The notes: generated by a model from the sequence alone, not told the origin. A DNA stretch of 64,000 nt from FACHB-1406 sp034189065 (GCA_034189065.1 JAXHVQ010000001.1:1-64000), one strand, 5' to 3'. Positions 1-8,400 are shown, counted from the first letter of the stretch. Program-made: numbers and translations.

Positions 1-46
1 CCCCACTCCCCCGCTCCCCCCGTCTCCCGCTCCCCCGCTCCCTCTC
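1..46. repeat. C-rich low-complexity tract
   Basis: Near-pure runs of CCCC with CT, GCT or GTCT interruptions. Such C-rich intergenic tracts are common in cyanobacterial genomes. No coding or structural signal is visible. Confidence 0.6.
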
Positions 47-110
47 AATGCCCGCGCGATCGCTTTTGTTGAAACGGTATTAGCGCTTACCCGTCCCTAA
101 CAAACCAGCT

Positions 111-1646
111 ATGTTATTTTCTAATCCAGCGATTCGACGCTATACTCCACCGACCTGTACCCTCACGATTATTGGCAAAACCTCGCCATTATCGCGTTGG
201 GGATCGCGTCCGTTGTTTAAGAATTTGCGGTTTGAGTTGAGTTTCGACGATCCCCGAAAGTTGGTCGAAGAACAGGTAATGCTAATGGGCGATCGCGTTC
301 AACTCAACCGCCTTTGCGAGGTCATCAGCGACTATGTACGAGATTTTTTGCTTGATTCTTCGCCCGAACGCCTCTATGCGGGCTTTAACTTCCCCCTGCT
401 CGACAATACTCTTTCCCCCTCATCACCAGTTCTCTTTCCCCAACAAAGGGATGCCGCAGCAGAGTTGGCTGCCGAACCGCAATCTTCCCCTACCTCCCTT
501 CCCGAATTATCGCCCTCCCTCAAACCCAAAGGGTTATTGCGCCACTTCCTTTTTTTCGGCGATTTAGCAACTCCCACATCAGGCGAGGGAATTGAGTTGA
601 GTGCAACCCAGTTATTCGATTTAGCCACAGCATTGGACGAATACAGCAACGATATCGACGTTTTACCGGACTTGGGCGGGGTTGCAGCGCCGCGATCGTC
701 TGTTTATTGGCCTCGGGTAGCAGCAGGTGCAGTTTTGACGGTGGGTTTGGCAGCAGCAGCCATTCAGTGGCAAAATTCCTCTCAAACCGACTCCTCGACT
801 GCCTCTACCGACAAGGTTGAAGTTACCGCTTCCAATTCGCCCGCGATCGCGCCCATTCCTCTCCCCTCTCCTCCTACCGGCATCCCCTCCCCATCGCCCA
901 CTGCCCCTTCGCCTCTTAGAGGGTTGGGTACGCTGCCGCCGCCAAAGCCAGTGAGTCCCCCCACTGTCCAAAGTCCCGGCGCAGCAACCGCCCCGAGTGT
1001 ATCCAATCCTTCCTCTCCTATCGCCATCCCCAATCGAGAGTCAAGCCGTTCGCCAGCCGCCGTCCCGCCGCGATCGCCAAGGGTGCCTCCCCCTGCCGGT
1101 TCAGCCAACCCTCCACCCGTCCCCCCACCTGCCCCTGAAATTGCCACAGCGCGAGGTTCCTTTCCGCCGCCACCGCCCAGTGCGCCTCCCCCGCGTCCTC
1201 CTGCTGTTCCCCCATCTGCTCCTACAATCCCTCCCTTACCGCCCCTCAGTTCCGAGATCCCAAACCCGGATTTAAGCGAGGAGAGAGCGATCGATTCGCA
1301 GTTGTCGGACGCGGCGACTAAGAATACTACAAGCGGGCTAGGAGGAGAAGACCCCATCTCTGGACGCACGACTTCCACAGCCAATCAAGTCCGCGATTAT
1401 TTTCAACAACGGTGGCAACCGCCGGAAAATTTAGAGACATCCCTCGAGTACGATTTAATTTTTAGGCGCGATGGAACCATCGATCGCATTGTCCCTCGGG
1501 GAGAGGCATCTGGAAACTATCTCGATCGTACTCCCATGCCTCGACCGGGCGAAAATTTCAGCATTTCTCCCCTTAATACGGGCGACAATTCGAGCGTTCG
1601 TTTGATTCTCCGACCGGATGGAAATGTTGAAACTGAGGTAGACTGA
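111..1646 (+). CDS. DUF4335-type protein with a transmembrane segment and proline-rich linker
   Basis: This 511-residue protein matches my memory of the cyanobacterial DUF4335 family, whose function is unknown. The first 100 residues form a compact domain that opens with a TCTLTIIGK-type strand and continues with a FELSFDD segment. Around residues 203-221 a hydrophobic stretch (RVAAGAVLTVGLAAAAIQW) looks like a single membrane helix. Residues from about 245 to 395 are very rich in Pro, Ser and Ala, suggesting a long flexible or wall-spanning linker. The last 90 residues are folded-looking again (DLIFRRDGTIDRIVPRG). The topology suggests an inner-membrane anchored protein with an extended periplasmic tail, which is inference. 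The C-rich linker produces long open frames on the other strand that are not genes. It converges with the downstream TPR gene. Confidence 0.75.
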   Translation: MLFSNPAIRRYTPPTCTLTIIGKTSPLSRWGSRPLFKNLRFELSFDDPRKLVEEQVMLMGDRVQLNRLCEVISDYVRDFLLDSSPERLYAGFNFPLLDNTLSPSSPVLFPQQRDAAAELAAEPQSSPTSLPELSPSLKPKGLLRHFLFFGDLATPTSGEGIELSATQLFDLATALDEYSNDIDVLPDLGGVAAPRSSVYWPRVAAGAVLTVGLAAAAIQWQNSSQTDSSTASTDKVEVTASNSPAIAPIPLPSPPTGIPSPSPTAPSPLRGLGTLPPPKPVSPPTVQSPGAATAPSVSNPSSPIAIPNRESSRSPAAVPPRSPRVPPPAGSANPPPVPPPAPEIATARGSFPPPPPSAPPPRPPAVPPSAPTIPPLPPLSSEIPNPDLSEERAIDSQLSDAATKNTTSGLGGEDPISGRTTSTANQVRDYFQQRWQPPENLETSLEYDLIFRRDGTIDRIVPRGEASGNYLDRTPMPRPGENFSISPLNTGDNSSVRLILRPDGNVETEVD

Positions 1647-1668
1647 TATGAAATCCTTTGACCGAAAA

Positions 1669-2514
1669 TTAACCGACTAAAGTCACAAACCAATCGTGCT
1701 GGCGTAGGGCATTAAAGCTCGATTCCGATCGCGCCATCATCGTACAGCGCCTCCAATTTAAATCGATCGCCCGTTCCAAACACCCAATGGTTCCGGCGAG
1801 ATCTCCGCGTTGCGCGCAACAACAAGCTTGTTCGTACCAAGCAAACTCATCTTCAGGTCGAACCGCGATCGCGCGACTATAACTGGAGATAGCGTCCCCA
1901 AAACGCCCCCAATGGCGCAAAATCCGACCGCGTTCATACCAAGCCCAATAATCTTTCGGTTTAAGCTCCAACGCTTTGTCGTAGCAACCCAGAGCAGCTT
2001 CCAGCTTGCCCCAGTCTCGAAAGGCATCTCCCCGACGATACCACACCCAGTAGTCATCCGCGCGCCTCTTGAGGAGAATGTCGAAATTGGCGATCGCCTC
2101 GTCATACTGCTGCAATTTGCGATAAGCTTCGCCTTTGCGATAATAACTCCAATAGTCGTTGGGGCGAACTCGCAGCGCGCAGTCAAAACAGGCGATCGCG
2201 CGAGCATAGTCCTTTAATTCCTCGAGACTCACGCAACCTTGATTGTACCAAACCCAGTAATCCTTGGGGTATAGTTGCGAGGAACGCGCATAACTCTCTG
2301 ATGCTTGCGCGTATTTCCCTAATTGCTCTAATACTAGACCGCGCTCGTACCACGCCTTGTAAGCCTGGGGATAATACTCAATCGCCCTGTCGTAACTATA
2401 CAACGCTTCTTCGTAGCAATGGGCATCGCGCAAACTTTTCCCTTGTCGATACCACTGCTGATAGCTATCGGGGCGACATTCCAAAACGTTATAAATGGCG
2501 TGCAGTCCAGTCAT
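1669..2514 (-). CDS. Tetratricopeptide repeat protein
   Basis: The 281-residue product is built almost entirely from about seven 34-residue TPR units, each with the pattern W-x-x-x-G then Y-x-x-A-I-x-x-Y/F-D-x-A-L/I and P at the end, for example YYRKGEAYRKLQQYDEAI. TPRs are protein-protein interaction scaffolds. No catalytic domain, signal peptide or membrane segment is seen, so it is probably a cytosolic adaptor. The partner cannot be told from the neighbours. The repeats are unusually regular, with YWxWYxRG at each helix start, as is typical of cyanobacterial TPR proteins. Confidence 0.85.
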   Translation of the reverse strand: MTGLHAIYNVLECRPDSYQQWYRQGKSLRDAHCYEEALYSYDRAIEYYPQAYKAWYERGLVLEQLGKYAQASESYARSSQLYPKDYWVWYNQGCVSLEELKDYARAIACFDCALRVRPNDYWSYYRKGEAYRKLQQYDEAIANFDILLKRRADDYWVWYRRGDAFRDWGKLEAALGCYDKALELKPKDYWAWYERGRILRHWGRFGDAISSYSRAIAVRPEDEFAWYEQACCCAQRGDLAGTIGCLERAIDLNWRRCTMMARSESSFNALRQHDWFVTLVG

Positions 2515-2550
2515 AAATTACGCTAGATGTGAATGATGTTGGAACGTATG

Positions 2551-2665
2551 AACTACTACCACCTGCCCTAACGGGACGAGGTGGACGGGGCTTATAAACT
2601 AGGGACGCAGGTTCCCTAGACAGCCCCTTTAGTTTCTAGCTTCGCTGGGTGCTGCATTACCTTAG
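2551..2665 (-). ncRNA. Putative omega-RNA scaffold / right end of the tnpB element
   Basis: On the minus strand, directly after the tnpB stop, three stems can be read: GGGGCT/AGCCCC (2622-2627 with 2587-2592) enclosing CTAGGGA/TCCCTAG (2599-2605 with 2613-2619), then CCACCT/AGGTGG (2579-2584 with 2559-2564). In IS200/IS605 elements the right end is transcribed as the TnpB guide RNA, with the guide just outside the element. By that model the guide would begin near position 2545 and run to lower coordinates. RNA identity is inferred from position and structure. Confidence 0.55.
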
Positions 2666-3828
2666 TCTTGCGACCTCGATCCTGTCTTACACTCCCTCCG
2701 CGCTTCAGAAGCGGGTGTTCCCTCCGCTTTTATGATTCTGATTCCTTCTGCTCTGATGTTTTTTGAAGCAGCTTCGTCGCGGTCATGACGAGCATTACAC
2801 CCACTGTTGATGCAGTTCCACTTCCTAATCGAAAGCTCCATTTTTGGCTGTTGAGTTAGGCAATCAGGGCAGATGTGAGAACTCGGAAAAAATCTATCTA
2901 TCTCAACCAGACGTTTATCTTCTCGCTCGAGTTTGTAGTCGAGAAAGTTGACTAATGTTCCCCATCCGCAATCAGAAATGTGTTGGGCTAATTTGGGGTT
3001 ACGCACCATACCCTTAACATTGAGGTTTTCCACCACAATAACTTGGCTTTCGTTGACCAATTTTCTACTGAGCTTGTGTAAGTAGTCATGGCGGGCATTT
3101 GCGATTCGTGCGTAGACCTTAGCTACTATTTTTTTAGCTTTAGCTCTCGTTTTAGACCCTTTTTGTTTGCGCGCTAATTTTTGCTGTTTGCGCTTTAAGT
3201 TTTTCTCATGCTTTTTGAAATGTCTGGGATTATTGTATTTGCTGGTTTTCGTGCCGTTATGAGCAACAACCAGATCGTGAATTCCCAAATCTAAGCCAGT
3301 AATTTTATCTCCATTACCAGAGAGAAAACAGGCTTCTACTTCATATAAAATTGAAGCAAAATATCTGTCGGAACTCTCTTTACTTATCGTGACAGTCTTA
3401 ATCTTTCCTGAGTACCTGCGGTCGAATACGGCTTTGATTAGACCAATTTTAGGCAACTTAAGACTATCGTCTTCAATAGACGTATGCTGGGGAAATCCAA
3501 CTGACTGTTTTCTGTGTTTAGATTTGAACCTGGGAGAGCGCGCCCTCTTCTCAAAGAAGTTGATAAAGGCACGTGATAGATTTAGAGTCGTTTGCTGCAA
3601 TGACTGAGAATAGACATCGGTTTTTAGCCATTCGCGTTCTTTCTTCAGCTCGGGCAGCAAAGCATTTAAGCCACTACGAGATATTCCTTTACCCGTCTGT
3701 TTATAGGTTTGGTTACATATATTCAGAGCATGATTCCACCAAAATCGACAACAGCCCATAGCCTTAGCTAATTGCTGCTGTTGTTGGGGGGTTGGATATA
3801 ATCGTATCTTTTGAGCGACTCGAATCAT
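2662..3828 (-). CDS. tnpB: RNA-guided endonuclease TnpB (IS200/IS605 family)
   Basis: The protein opens with the usual TnpB N-terminus (IRLYPTPQQQQQLAKAMG) and carries the three RuvC acidic motifs: GLDLGIHDL, VVENLNVKGM and HDRDEAASKNI. Between the second and third lie the zinc-ribbon cysteines (CPDC, then two more before HDRD). TnpB proteins are RNA-guided DNA nucleases that cut at the donor site and favour retention of the transposon. All catalytic acids are present and the length (about 388 residues) is normal, so it looks intact. An upstream in-frame ATG at 3843 lies inside the TATAAT box, so the ATG at 3828 is preferred. No tnpA is nearby. Confidence 0.92.
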   Translation of the reverse strand: MIRVAQKIRLYPTPQQQQQLAKAMGCCRFWWNHALNICNQTYKQTGKGISRSGLNALLPELKKEREWLKTDVYSQSLQQTTLNLSRAFINFFEKRARSPRFKSKHRKQSVGFPQHTSIEDDSLKLPKIGLIKAVFDRRYSGKIKTVTISKESSDRYFASILYEVEACFLSGNGDKITGLDLGIHDLVVAHNGTKTSKYNNPRHFKKHEKNLKRKQQKLARKQKGSKTRAKAKKIVAKVYARIANARHDYLHKLSRKLVNESQVIVVENLNVKGMVRNPKLAQHISDCGWGTLVNFLDYKLEREDKRLVEIDRFFPSSHICPDCLTQQPKMELSIRKWNCINSGCNARHDRDEAASKNIRAEGIRIIKAEGTPASEARRECKTGSRSQD

Positions 3829-3834
3829 CTTAGC

Positions 3835-3859
3835 ATTATACAATAAAGTGATAAAAACT
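3835..3859 (-). promoter_or_regulatory. Sigma70-like promoter of tnpB
   Basis: Reading the minus strand, TTGAGT is followed after 16 bases by a perfect TATAAT (3840-3835). The expected transcription start falls at about the ATG at 3828, so the message may be leaderless. Based on motif match only. Confidence 0.45.
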
Positions 3860-3971
3860 CAAAAGATGTTTTGTCTGCTGGCTCGATTCATCTCACCACC
3901 TGCGATCGCGCGAGGTTGGGAGAATTCTCTCGCATCTTTAGTTAAAATTTATTTGCATAAGCATACCTCGT

Positions 3972-4328
3972 TCAATTAATTGTCGCACAGGACTTAAGCA
4001 GCCAACCGATAACAACCCCCAGTCCGCCAAATCGAATCGCTTGCCAGAACGGTTGACTAAAGCTGCGCCAACTAAACAGACGACTTTCTAAGTTCAGTTC
4101 GAGGGTATCGAGTTCTTGTTGAAGGTGCTGCAATTGTGTCTTAAGCTCGCCATCGCGCTCCGAAACCCGTTCTAATTTTGCCCTTTGTGCCTCGAGTTCG
4201 CCGTAGCGCTGCTTGTCGCGACGAACTTGGGCGTAGCGTTCTTTAAATTCCGCTAGGGAACGTTCGAGGATCGCGATCGCTTCCCCTAAATCTTCCTCTT
4301 CGTTGGAGTTTGAATGTTCCACAGACAT
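3972..4328 (-). CDS. Coiled-coil protein with C-terminal hydrophobic tail
   Basis: I do not recognise this 118-residue protein. Residues 10-85 are highly charged and heptad-like (LERSLAEFKERYAQVRRD, then ELKTQLQHLQQELDTLELN), predicting a long coiled coil. Residues 95-112 (FGGLGVVIGWLL) form a short hydrophobic segment that could be a tail anchor or amphipathic membrane contact. A charged coil plus a C-terminal membrane segment suggests a small membrane-tethered structural protein. It is preceded by an AATAATGA-type tandem repeat where a ribosome site would be, and no strong one is visible. Confidence 0.6.
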   Translation of the reverse strand: MSVEHSNSNEEEDLGEAIAILERSLAEFKERYAQVRRDKQRYGELEAQRAKLERVSERDGELKTQLQHLQQELDTLELNLESRLFSWRSFSQPFWQAIRFGGLGVVIGWLLKSCATIN

Positions 4329-4329
4329 T

Positions 4330-4368
4330 TTTTAACAATGAATAATGAATAATGAACAATGAATAATT
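4330..4368. repeat. Short tandem repeat of about 7 bases (AATGAAT/AATAATG)
   Basis: Successive near-copies of AATGAATAATG run immediately upstream of the coiled-coil gene start. They resemble cyanobacterial short tandemly repeated repetitive (STRR) sequences. The same motif recurs at 31047-31120. Confidence 0.7.
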
Positions 4369-4370
4369 AC

Positions 4371-4404
4371 CTCTCCTTAATTGTTTCTTTAAGTTGTGCA
4401 ATCA
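4371..4404 (-). pseudogene. 5-prime remnant of a paralogue of the gene at 4558-5457
   Basis: On the minus strand an ATG is followed by codons for MIAQLKETI, almost identical to MIARLKETI at the start of the 299-residue protein at 4558-5457, then KER and a stop. The bases upstream of both starts are also similar for about 115 positions. This is the stub of a duplicated gene whose body has been lost. Confidence 0.65.
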
Positions 4405-4520
4405 TTTGCTATTTCAAGATTGCCAAAGTCGAAAAGTGTGTTACAATTTTGAGTCCCTGGGATGATTAACCCTTCGTCTTCCATCCGTGGGACTAAACTC
4501 GATGGCGTACGGGCGCTTCA
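4405..4520 (-). repeat. Diverged copy of the upstream region at 5458-5575
   Basis: The two stretches share blocks such as GTGTGTTA(C/T)AAT, AGTCCC, CTTCGTC and GTGGGA(C/T)TAAACT at matching spacing. On the minus strand both can be read as a protein C-terminus: SSLIPPVEDEELRIRWDLEL then stop in the 5.5-kb copy, and SSLVPRMEDEGL in the 4.4-kb copy. They may be the tail of a lost gene preceding each paralogue, or a duplicated leader. Confidence 0.55.
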
Positions 4521-4557
4521 CGAAACATCCCGACTTGTCACCAATGCCCAATACCTG

Positions 4558-5457
4558 TTAATCTCCTTCGGACTTAATTCTATCATCCAACTCAGCCATT
4601 TCTCTTTTTTTGCGATTCGCTATCCTTTGTAAGGAAGTTTTAACCTCCCCTCGCACCTCTTCGGAAGGATCGTTTTTCATTTGTAAAAGCTCTGTATGCG
4701 CCCTTTGTTGCAGTTGGCGATCGCTAGAATCGGTGACAATATGCTCGAATCCATGAGGGACAAAGGAACGCGGCATCTCGGCTTCTATCTTTTTGAGTCG
4801 GCAGAAAACTTCAAAGGCTCCTTCGTTGGCATAGCGAGAGCCTAGCAGTTCTGAAATAAAGAAACATGACATCCAGTCGGAAAACGCAGGATAGGCTGTT
4901 TCTAATAGGAGCAAAAGTTTATCTTTCTGTTGGTCGGAAATAGTATACCAATTGCCTGAATCGAACGTATGTAAGAGATGCCAAGACTCATTGGACTTCA
5001 GAAAATTCTCCTTTTGGAGATTGCGAACGATTAACTCAAAGTATTCGCTGGGAAAATAACTGAATCGCGAAGTAGCAAAAGAAATTGCGCTCGCACACTC
5101 CTGCATTTGCATTTCCTGACCGGATTCAATAGCTTGTTCGATGGCATCAACCAACATCTCTAGAGGAATTTCTTCGGCAGCGTCGTAAGCCGTTGACATT
5201 GCCGAGGAGATTTTTTCAGATTGTCGAAAGGGCAGATTGTCGCGATCGAGTTGGAAAACCATAATAAAGTACCACCCTCCTCCTAAATCGAGAAATTTCT
5301 GCTGTTCGACGAGACGGGCAAAAAAATCAAAGTCCTCGGAACTTAAGTCGGTTCCTTCTGATATCAAATGTTTGAGTTTATAAAAGCATTCTCGCAGTTG
5401 CCTAGCATTACCCTGCGCGATCGCGCTGCCAATTGTTTCTTTGAGTCGTGCAATCAT
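4558..5457 (-). CDS. Unrecognised mostly helical protein
   Basis: This 299-residue protein resembles nothing I can name. It is helix-rich and acidic, without signal peptide or membrane segments. The last 65 residues (LQQRAHTELLQMKNDPSEEV, then VKTSLQRIANRKKREMAEL) resemble a HEAT-like helical pair, because ND-S-EEVR is typical of turns in HEAT repeats. A cytosolic scaffold is possible but unproven. The start has a paralogous stub about 1 kb downstream (4371-4404), so the gene was once duplicated in tandem. Start ATG at 5457 is supported by conservation in that stub. Confidence 0.65.
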   Translation of the reverse strand: MIARLKETIGSAIAQGNARQLRECFYKLKHLISEGTDLSSEDFDFFARLVEQQKFLDLGGGWYFIMVFQLDRDNLPFRQSEKISSAMSTAYDAAEEIPLEMLVDAIEQAIESGQEMQMQECASAISFATSRFSYFPSEYFELIVRNLQKENFLKSNESWHLLHTFDSGNWYTISDQQKDKLLLLLETAYPAFSDWMSCFFISELLGSRYANEGAFEVFCRLKKIEAEMPRSFVPHGFEHIVTDSSDRQLQQRAHTELLQMKNDPSEEVRGEVKTSLQRIANRKKREMAELDDRIKSEGD

Positions 5458-5582
5458 TATATTGTCTTAAGATTACCAAAGGACAAAGGTGTGTTATAAT
5501 TCTAAGTCCCAACGGATGCGTAGCTCTTCGTCCTCTACCGGTGGGATTAAACTAGATTGCAGTCGTCTCGCCCAGAGTAACT

Positions 5583-5864
5583 ATGAGCCTTAAATCTTCT
5601 CCCACTGCCGCCCTCAAAATCTTAGAGCAATTGACTCCCCTCGAACTCGCGCAGATTTTGTCGGAACGGTTGGCGATTTCACCCCAAGATTGGCATCGTC
5701 TCAAAGCCAATCGTAAGGCCCAAGCTGCCCAACAAGCGGCTTCTGCCCTCGTCTTTCTGCTCAACGACCTTCCCGACGAAGCAGGAGCGCATTTCAAGCA
5801 AGCTAGCGGTTGGTTAGATCGTTCAGTATCTGCGCCTCCTTGCCCCACTCACGGCAAGCACTAA
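5583..5864 (+). CDS. Small conserved cyanobacterial protein (DUF6439-like)
   Basis: The 93-residue product has the pattern LAQILSERLAISPQDWHRLK, then AQQAASALVFLLNDLPDEA, ending in SAPPCPTHGK. From memory this fits a cyanobacteria-specific small family (DUF6439) of unknown function. It is a soluble helical protein with two cysteine-free helices and a conserved CPTHG tail. Its stop overlaps the convergent RsbW-like gene by four bases, so the two transcripts oppose each other. Confidence 0.65.
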   Translation: MSLKSSPTAALKILEQLTPLELAQILSERLAISPQDWHRLKANRKAQAAQQAASALVFLLNDLPDEAGAHFKQASGWLDRSVSAPPCPTHGKH

Positions 5865-6310
5865 AATAGGGGACGCTCGTTTTTCCCACCCTTAACTTGC
5901 TTGGACAGTCTTAACTGATTGCCTTTTGGGTTCCAGTCTACGCGATCGAAAATTTGGTGGAGCAAGCATAAACCCCTTCCTTTCTCTGCCTCTTCGGGAG
6001 GAAGCAACACTTCGGGATCGCCCGGGCAATCGCGCTTTTGCTCAAAACCGCATCCCTCATCGGAAATCACCCAAGAATACAAATCATCGCTCGCCGAAAA
6101 TTGAACGACGACCGTTTTACCCGGATCGAGTTGATTTCCGTGAACGGCGGCATTCACTAGCGCCTCTTGAAGTCCCAGACGCAATTCCGGCTCCCATTCT
6201 TCGGGGATATCAGCTAACAATAAGTCCAAAATTGGACAAAGATAGAGCGTCGAAGCAAAGCTTAGAGTTTCCCATTTTCGTCGAGTAGCCGGTAGAGAAA
6301 TAGCAATCAC
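5861..6310 (-). CDS. RsbW-like anti-sigma/serine kinase ATP-binding protein
   Basis: The 149-residue protein is a single GHKL ATPase domain. The N box is EALVNAAVHGN (about residues 49-59), the G1-like box is ISDEGCGFE and the G2 box is EKGRGLCLLHQIFD. This arrangement marks the HATPase_c_2/RsbW family, which phosphorylates anti-sigma-factor antagonists and in cyanobacteria often partners PP2C phosphatases or STAS proteins. No such partner is adjacent, so the target is unknown. A CCTCCGGGAGG palindrome lies at 6352-6362 upstream of the start. Confidence 0.85.
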   Translation of the reverse strand: MIAISLPATRRKWETLSFASTLYLCPILDLLLADIPEEWEPELRLGLQEALVNAAVHGNQLDPGKTVVVQFSASDDLYSWVISDEGCGFEQKRDCPGDPEVLLPPEEAEKGRGLCLLHQIFDRVDWNPKGNQLRLSKQVKGGKNERPLF

Positions 6311-6753
6311 GCTCGTTACCTCAAATATTTTGTGGACTGAATGAATATGACCCTCCGGGAGGTTCTTAGGGGAAATTTTTAATCAACAACAAAACCCGAT
6401 CTGGGTCGGTTTCTAGCTCGTGACATCCTCGCTCCCGAATTAATAAAAAAAAAGTTGAAGTATTTACGCGGGCTTTCCTCTTTCCTCACCCCAAGGGCTG
6501 GAAAACCGGAAACTTAGCACCTTTACGCCTTTTGTCTTTGTTTGCTGGCAATTTGACTCGCAGCTCCTCGATAACCGACGAGGTTTCCGGCGGTCTAGTA
6601 CAACAATAGCGCTAACGTTTAGTTTTATAAAGAGATATCTCTGACTTGATAAGTAGGTTTAGGAGCAAGCTTTCCCAATTATAGCAAAATTCGATAGGCT
6701 AGCTGGTAAACCCCCATAGTTTTCACCTTGACAAATCAACAATATCGTGGAAA
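6311..6753. other. Intergenic region without a credible gene
   Basis: The 440 bases hold a CCTCCGGGAGG palindrome (6352-6362) near the RsbW-like gene start and a hairpin CCTCG/CGAGG at 6566-6583. The flanking rlmD gene also ends here, so the hairpin could help end its transcript, although no T-run follows. Nothing else is seen. Confidence 0.5.
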
Positions 6754-8199
6754 TCAGACGCGCTCTAAGAAAGCAACCGATTCGACGTGAGTTGTTTGCG
6801 CAAAGAAATCGGCAGGTTGGACGCAACTCAACCGATAGCGTCCCGACTGACAAAGGAAATGCAAGTCGCGGGCGAGAGTGGCGGGTTTGCAACTGATGTA
6901 AACGAGGCGTGGGGGTAAGAGGCTGAGTAGGGCATCAAGGACAGCGCGATCGCATCCCCGGCGAGGGGGATCCAACAGTACAACGTCGGGGATCGCTTCG
7001 AGGTGGGCGATTTGGCCCTCCACCGTCCCCGTCAAAAAATGGACATTAGCGATCGCATTCAGTCGAGCATTTTGACGCGCCTGTTGCACCGATGCGTCCT
7101 GGATATCGATCCCCAGCACCTGCTTCGCCCGTTGCGCCAAGGGCAAGGCAAACGTCCCGATCCCGCAGTAGGCATCCAACACAATCTCATCGCCGCCCAA
7201 AGCCAGTCGTTGCGCGATCGCTTCCAGTACCGCTTCTGCCACTTCCGTATTCACCTGGAAAAAGGTTTCCGGGCGCAACTGAAACTCCAGTCCCGCAAAA
7301 ATCTCGCGCAAATAAGGCTGTCCGGCAATGCAGCGGGTTTCCTCCCCAAAAATAGCATTGGTGCGTCGGGGATTAAAATTAAGCGCCACGCCCGCTAAAC
7401 CCGGATATCGTTGCAACCACTCCCTAGCGCGATCCCCAACTCCCGGCAGCGCGCCATCGCGACACACCAGCGTCAACAGCATCTCCCCCGTACGCCGCCC
7501 GATCCGCAAAGACAAATGACGCAATTGCCCGCTGTGGGTCTTTTCGTCATAAATTGACCATCCCGCTTGTTGAATGTCAAGTTTAATTTCTGCCAGTAGA
7601 GGGTCTAAACGGGAGTCTTGAACCGGACAGCGGTTGAGATTGACCAACTGATGCGTCCCAGCGCGATAATATCCCGCCTGTACGTTGTCCGAAGCGCCCA
7701 CTCCTAACGGATACGTTGCCTTATTGCGGTAGCCCAAGGGAGAGGGTGCTGGGAGGATCGTTTCGACGGGAGGATGCTCAAAATGACCGATGCGCCGCAA
7801 CGCTTGGACAACTTGCTCCTGCTTCGCTTGACGTTGATAGTCATCGCTAACGTGCTGCCACTGACAGCCGCCGCACTTATCAGCCACAATGCAGCGCGGA
7901 CGACGGCGGTGGGGAGAGGGGGTTAGAAGTTGGTGTAATTTCGCGATCGCGTATTGGGGTTTGAGGCGCACCAAGCGGGCGAGGACGCGATCGCCCGTAA
8001 CAGTTTGGGGAACAAAGACAGCACGCCCCTCAGCACGCCCTACACCTTCGCCAGAGTCGCTGAGGTCTACGATATCCAACTCGACCAAATCGCCTTGTTG
8101 CCAAGGACGCGATCGCTTTGGAGTTGTTGGAGTGGGAGCGATGGGACGATTTTTCACCTCAATTCCTTTTTCTAGGTTATATAGCATATCGCGAACCAT
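6754..8199 (-). CDS. rlmD: 23S rRNA (uracil-C5)-methyltransferase, RlmD/TrmA family
   Basis: The enzyme uses SAM to methylate C5 of a uridine in 23S rRNA. The sequence has an N-terminal TRAM domain (VELDIVDLSDSGEGVGR and PQTVTGD), then the iron-sulfur cysteines (RCIVADKCGGCQWQH, with a fourth in NRCPVQD), and a C-terminal Rossmann methyltransferase with LDAYCGIGTFALPLA, LLDPPRRGCD and the catalytic-Cys motif YISCKPATLARDL. Its 481 residues are normal for the family. Several ATGs cluster at the start and the first is used here. The uridine position modified (1939 or another) cannot be set by eye. It stands alone. Confidence 0.9.
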   Translation of the reverse strand: MVRDMLYNLEKGIEVKNRPIAPTPTTPKRSRPWQQGDLVELDIVDLSDSGEGVGRAEGRAVFVPQTVTGDRVLARLVRLKPQYAIAKLHQLLTPSPHRRRPRCIVADKCGGCQWQHVSDDYQRQAKQEQVVQALRRIGHFEHPPVETILPAPSPLGYRNKATYPLGVGASDNVQAGYYRAGTHQLVNLNRCPVQDSRLDPLLAEIKLDIQQAGWSIYDEKTHSGQLRHLSLRIGRRTGEMLLTLVCRDGALPGVGDRAREWLQRYPGLAGVALNFNPRRTNAIFGEETRCIAGQPYLREIFAGLEFQLRPETFFQVNTEVAEAVLEAIAQRLALGGDEIVLDAYCGIGTFALPLAQRAKQVLGIDIQDASVQQARQNARLNAIANVHFLTGTVEGQIAHLEAIPDVVLLDPPRRGCDRAVLDALLSLLPPRLVYISCKPATLARDLHFLCQSGRYRLSCVQPADFFAQTTHVESVAFLERV

Positions 8200-8211
8200 C
8201 GGGGGTTTGCT

Positions 8212-8345
8212 TAAAAATTAAAAATTAAAAATTAAATACAATTCCCCCCTGCTTCCCCTACTCCCCCTGCTCATCACAACTCAGCACAACTCAGCACTCA
8301 TAACCTACAACTCATAACTCTAAACTCTGAACTCTGAACTCTTTC
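8212..8345. repeat. A/T-rich and CTCA-type short tandem repeats
   Basis: Three copies of AAAATTA are followed by runs of AACTCA/AACTCT variants up to 8341. These low-complexity repeats separate rlmD from apcD. They may contain the apcD promoter, but no convincing -10/-35 pair was identified. Confidence 0.6.
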
Positions 8346-8400
8346 TTTAGGCCCCGTAGAATCGCTAAACTACAGATGTTATTAAATTCAGCACAATAGT

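Larger units (their letters stand above)
2545..3880 (-). mobile_element. IS200/IS605-type element with tnpB only
   Basis: The element consists of a tnpB gene, an AT-rich left end carrying a promoter, and a structured right end with nested hairpins. No tnpA (Y1 transposase) lies within 3 kb, so this is an IS1341-like stand-alone tnpB that would need a transposase in trans. Exact ends are uncertain. I place the right end just beyond the last hairpin, near positions 2545-2551. Confidence 0.7.

Noticed and set aside
782..1384. 200-residue minus-strand ORF rich in Gly
   Set aside because: It is the antisense of the proline-rich linker of the DUF4335-type gene; the Gly and Arg bias mirrors CCN codons and no domain is seen.
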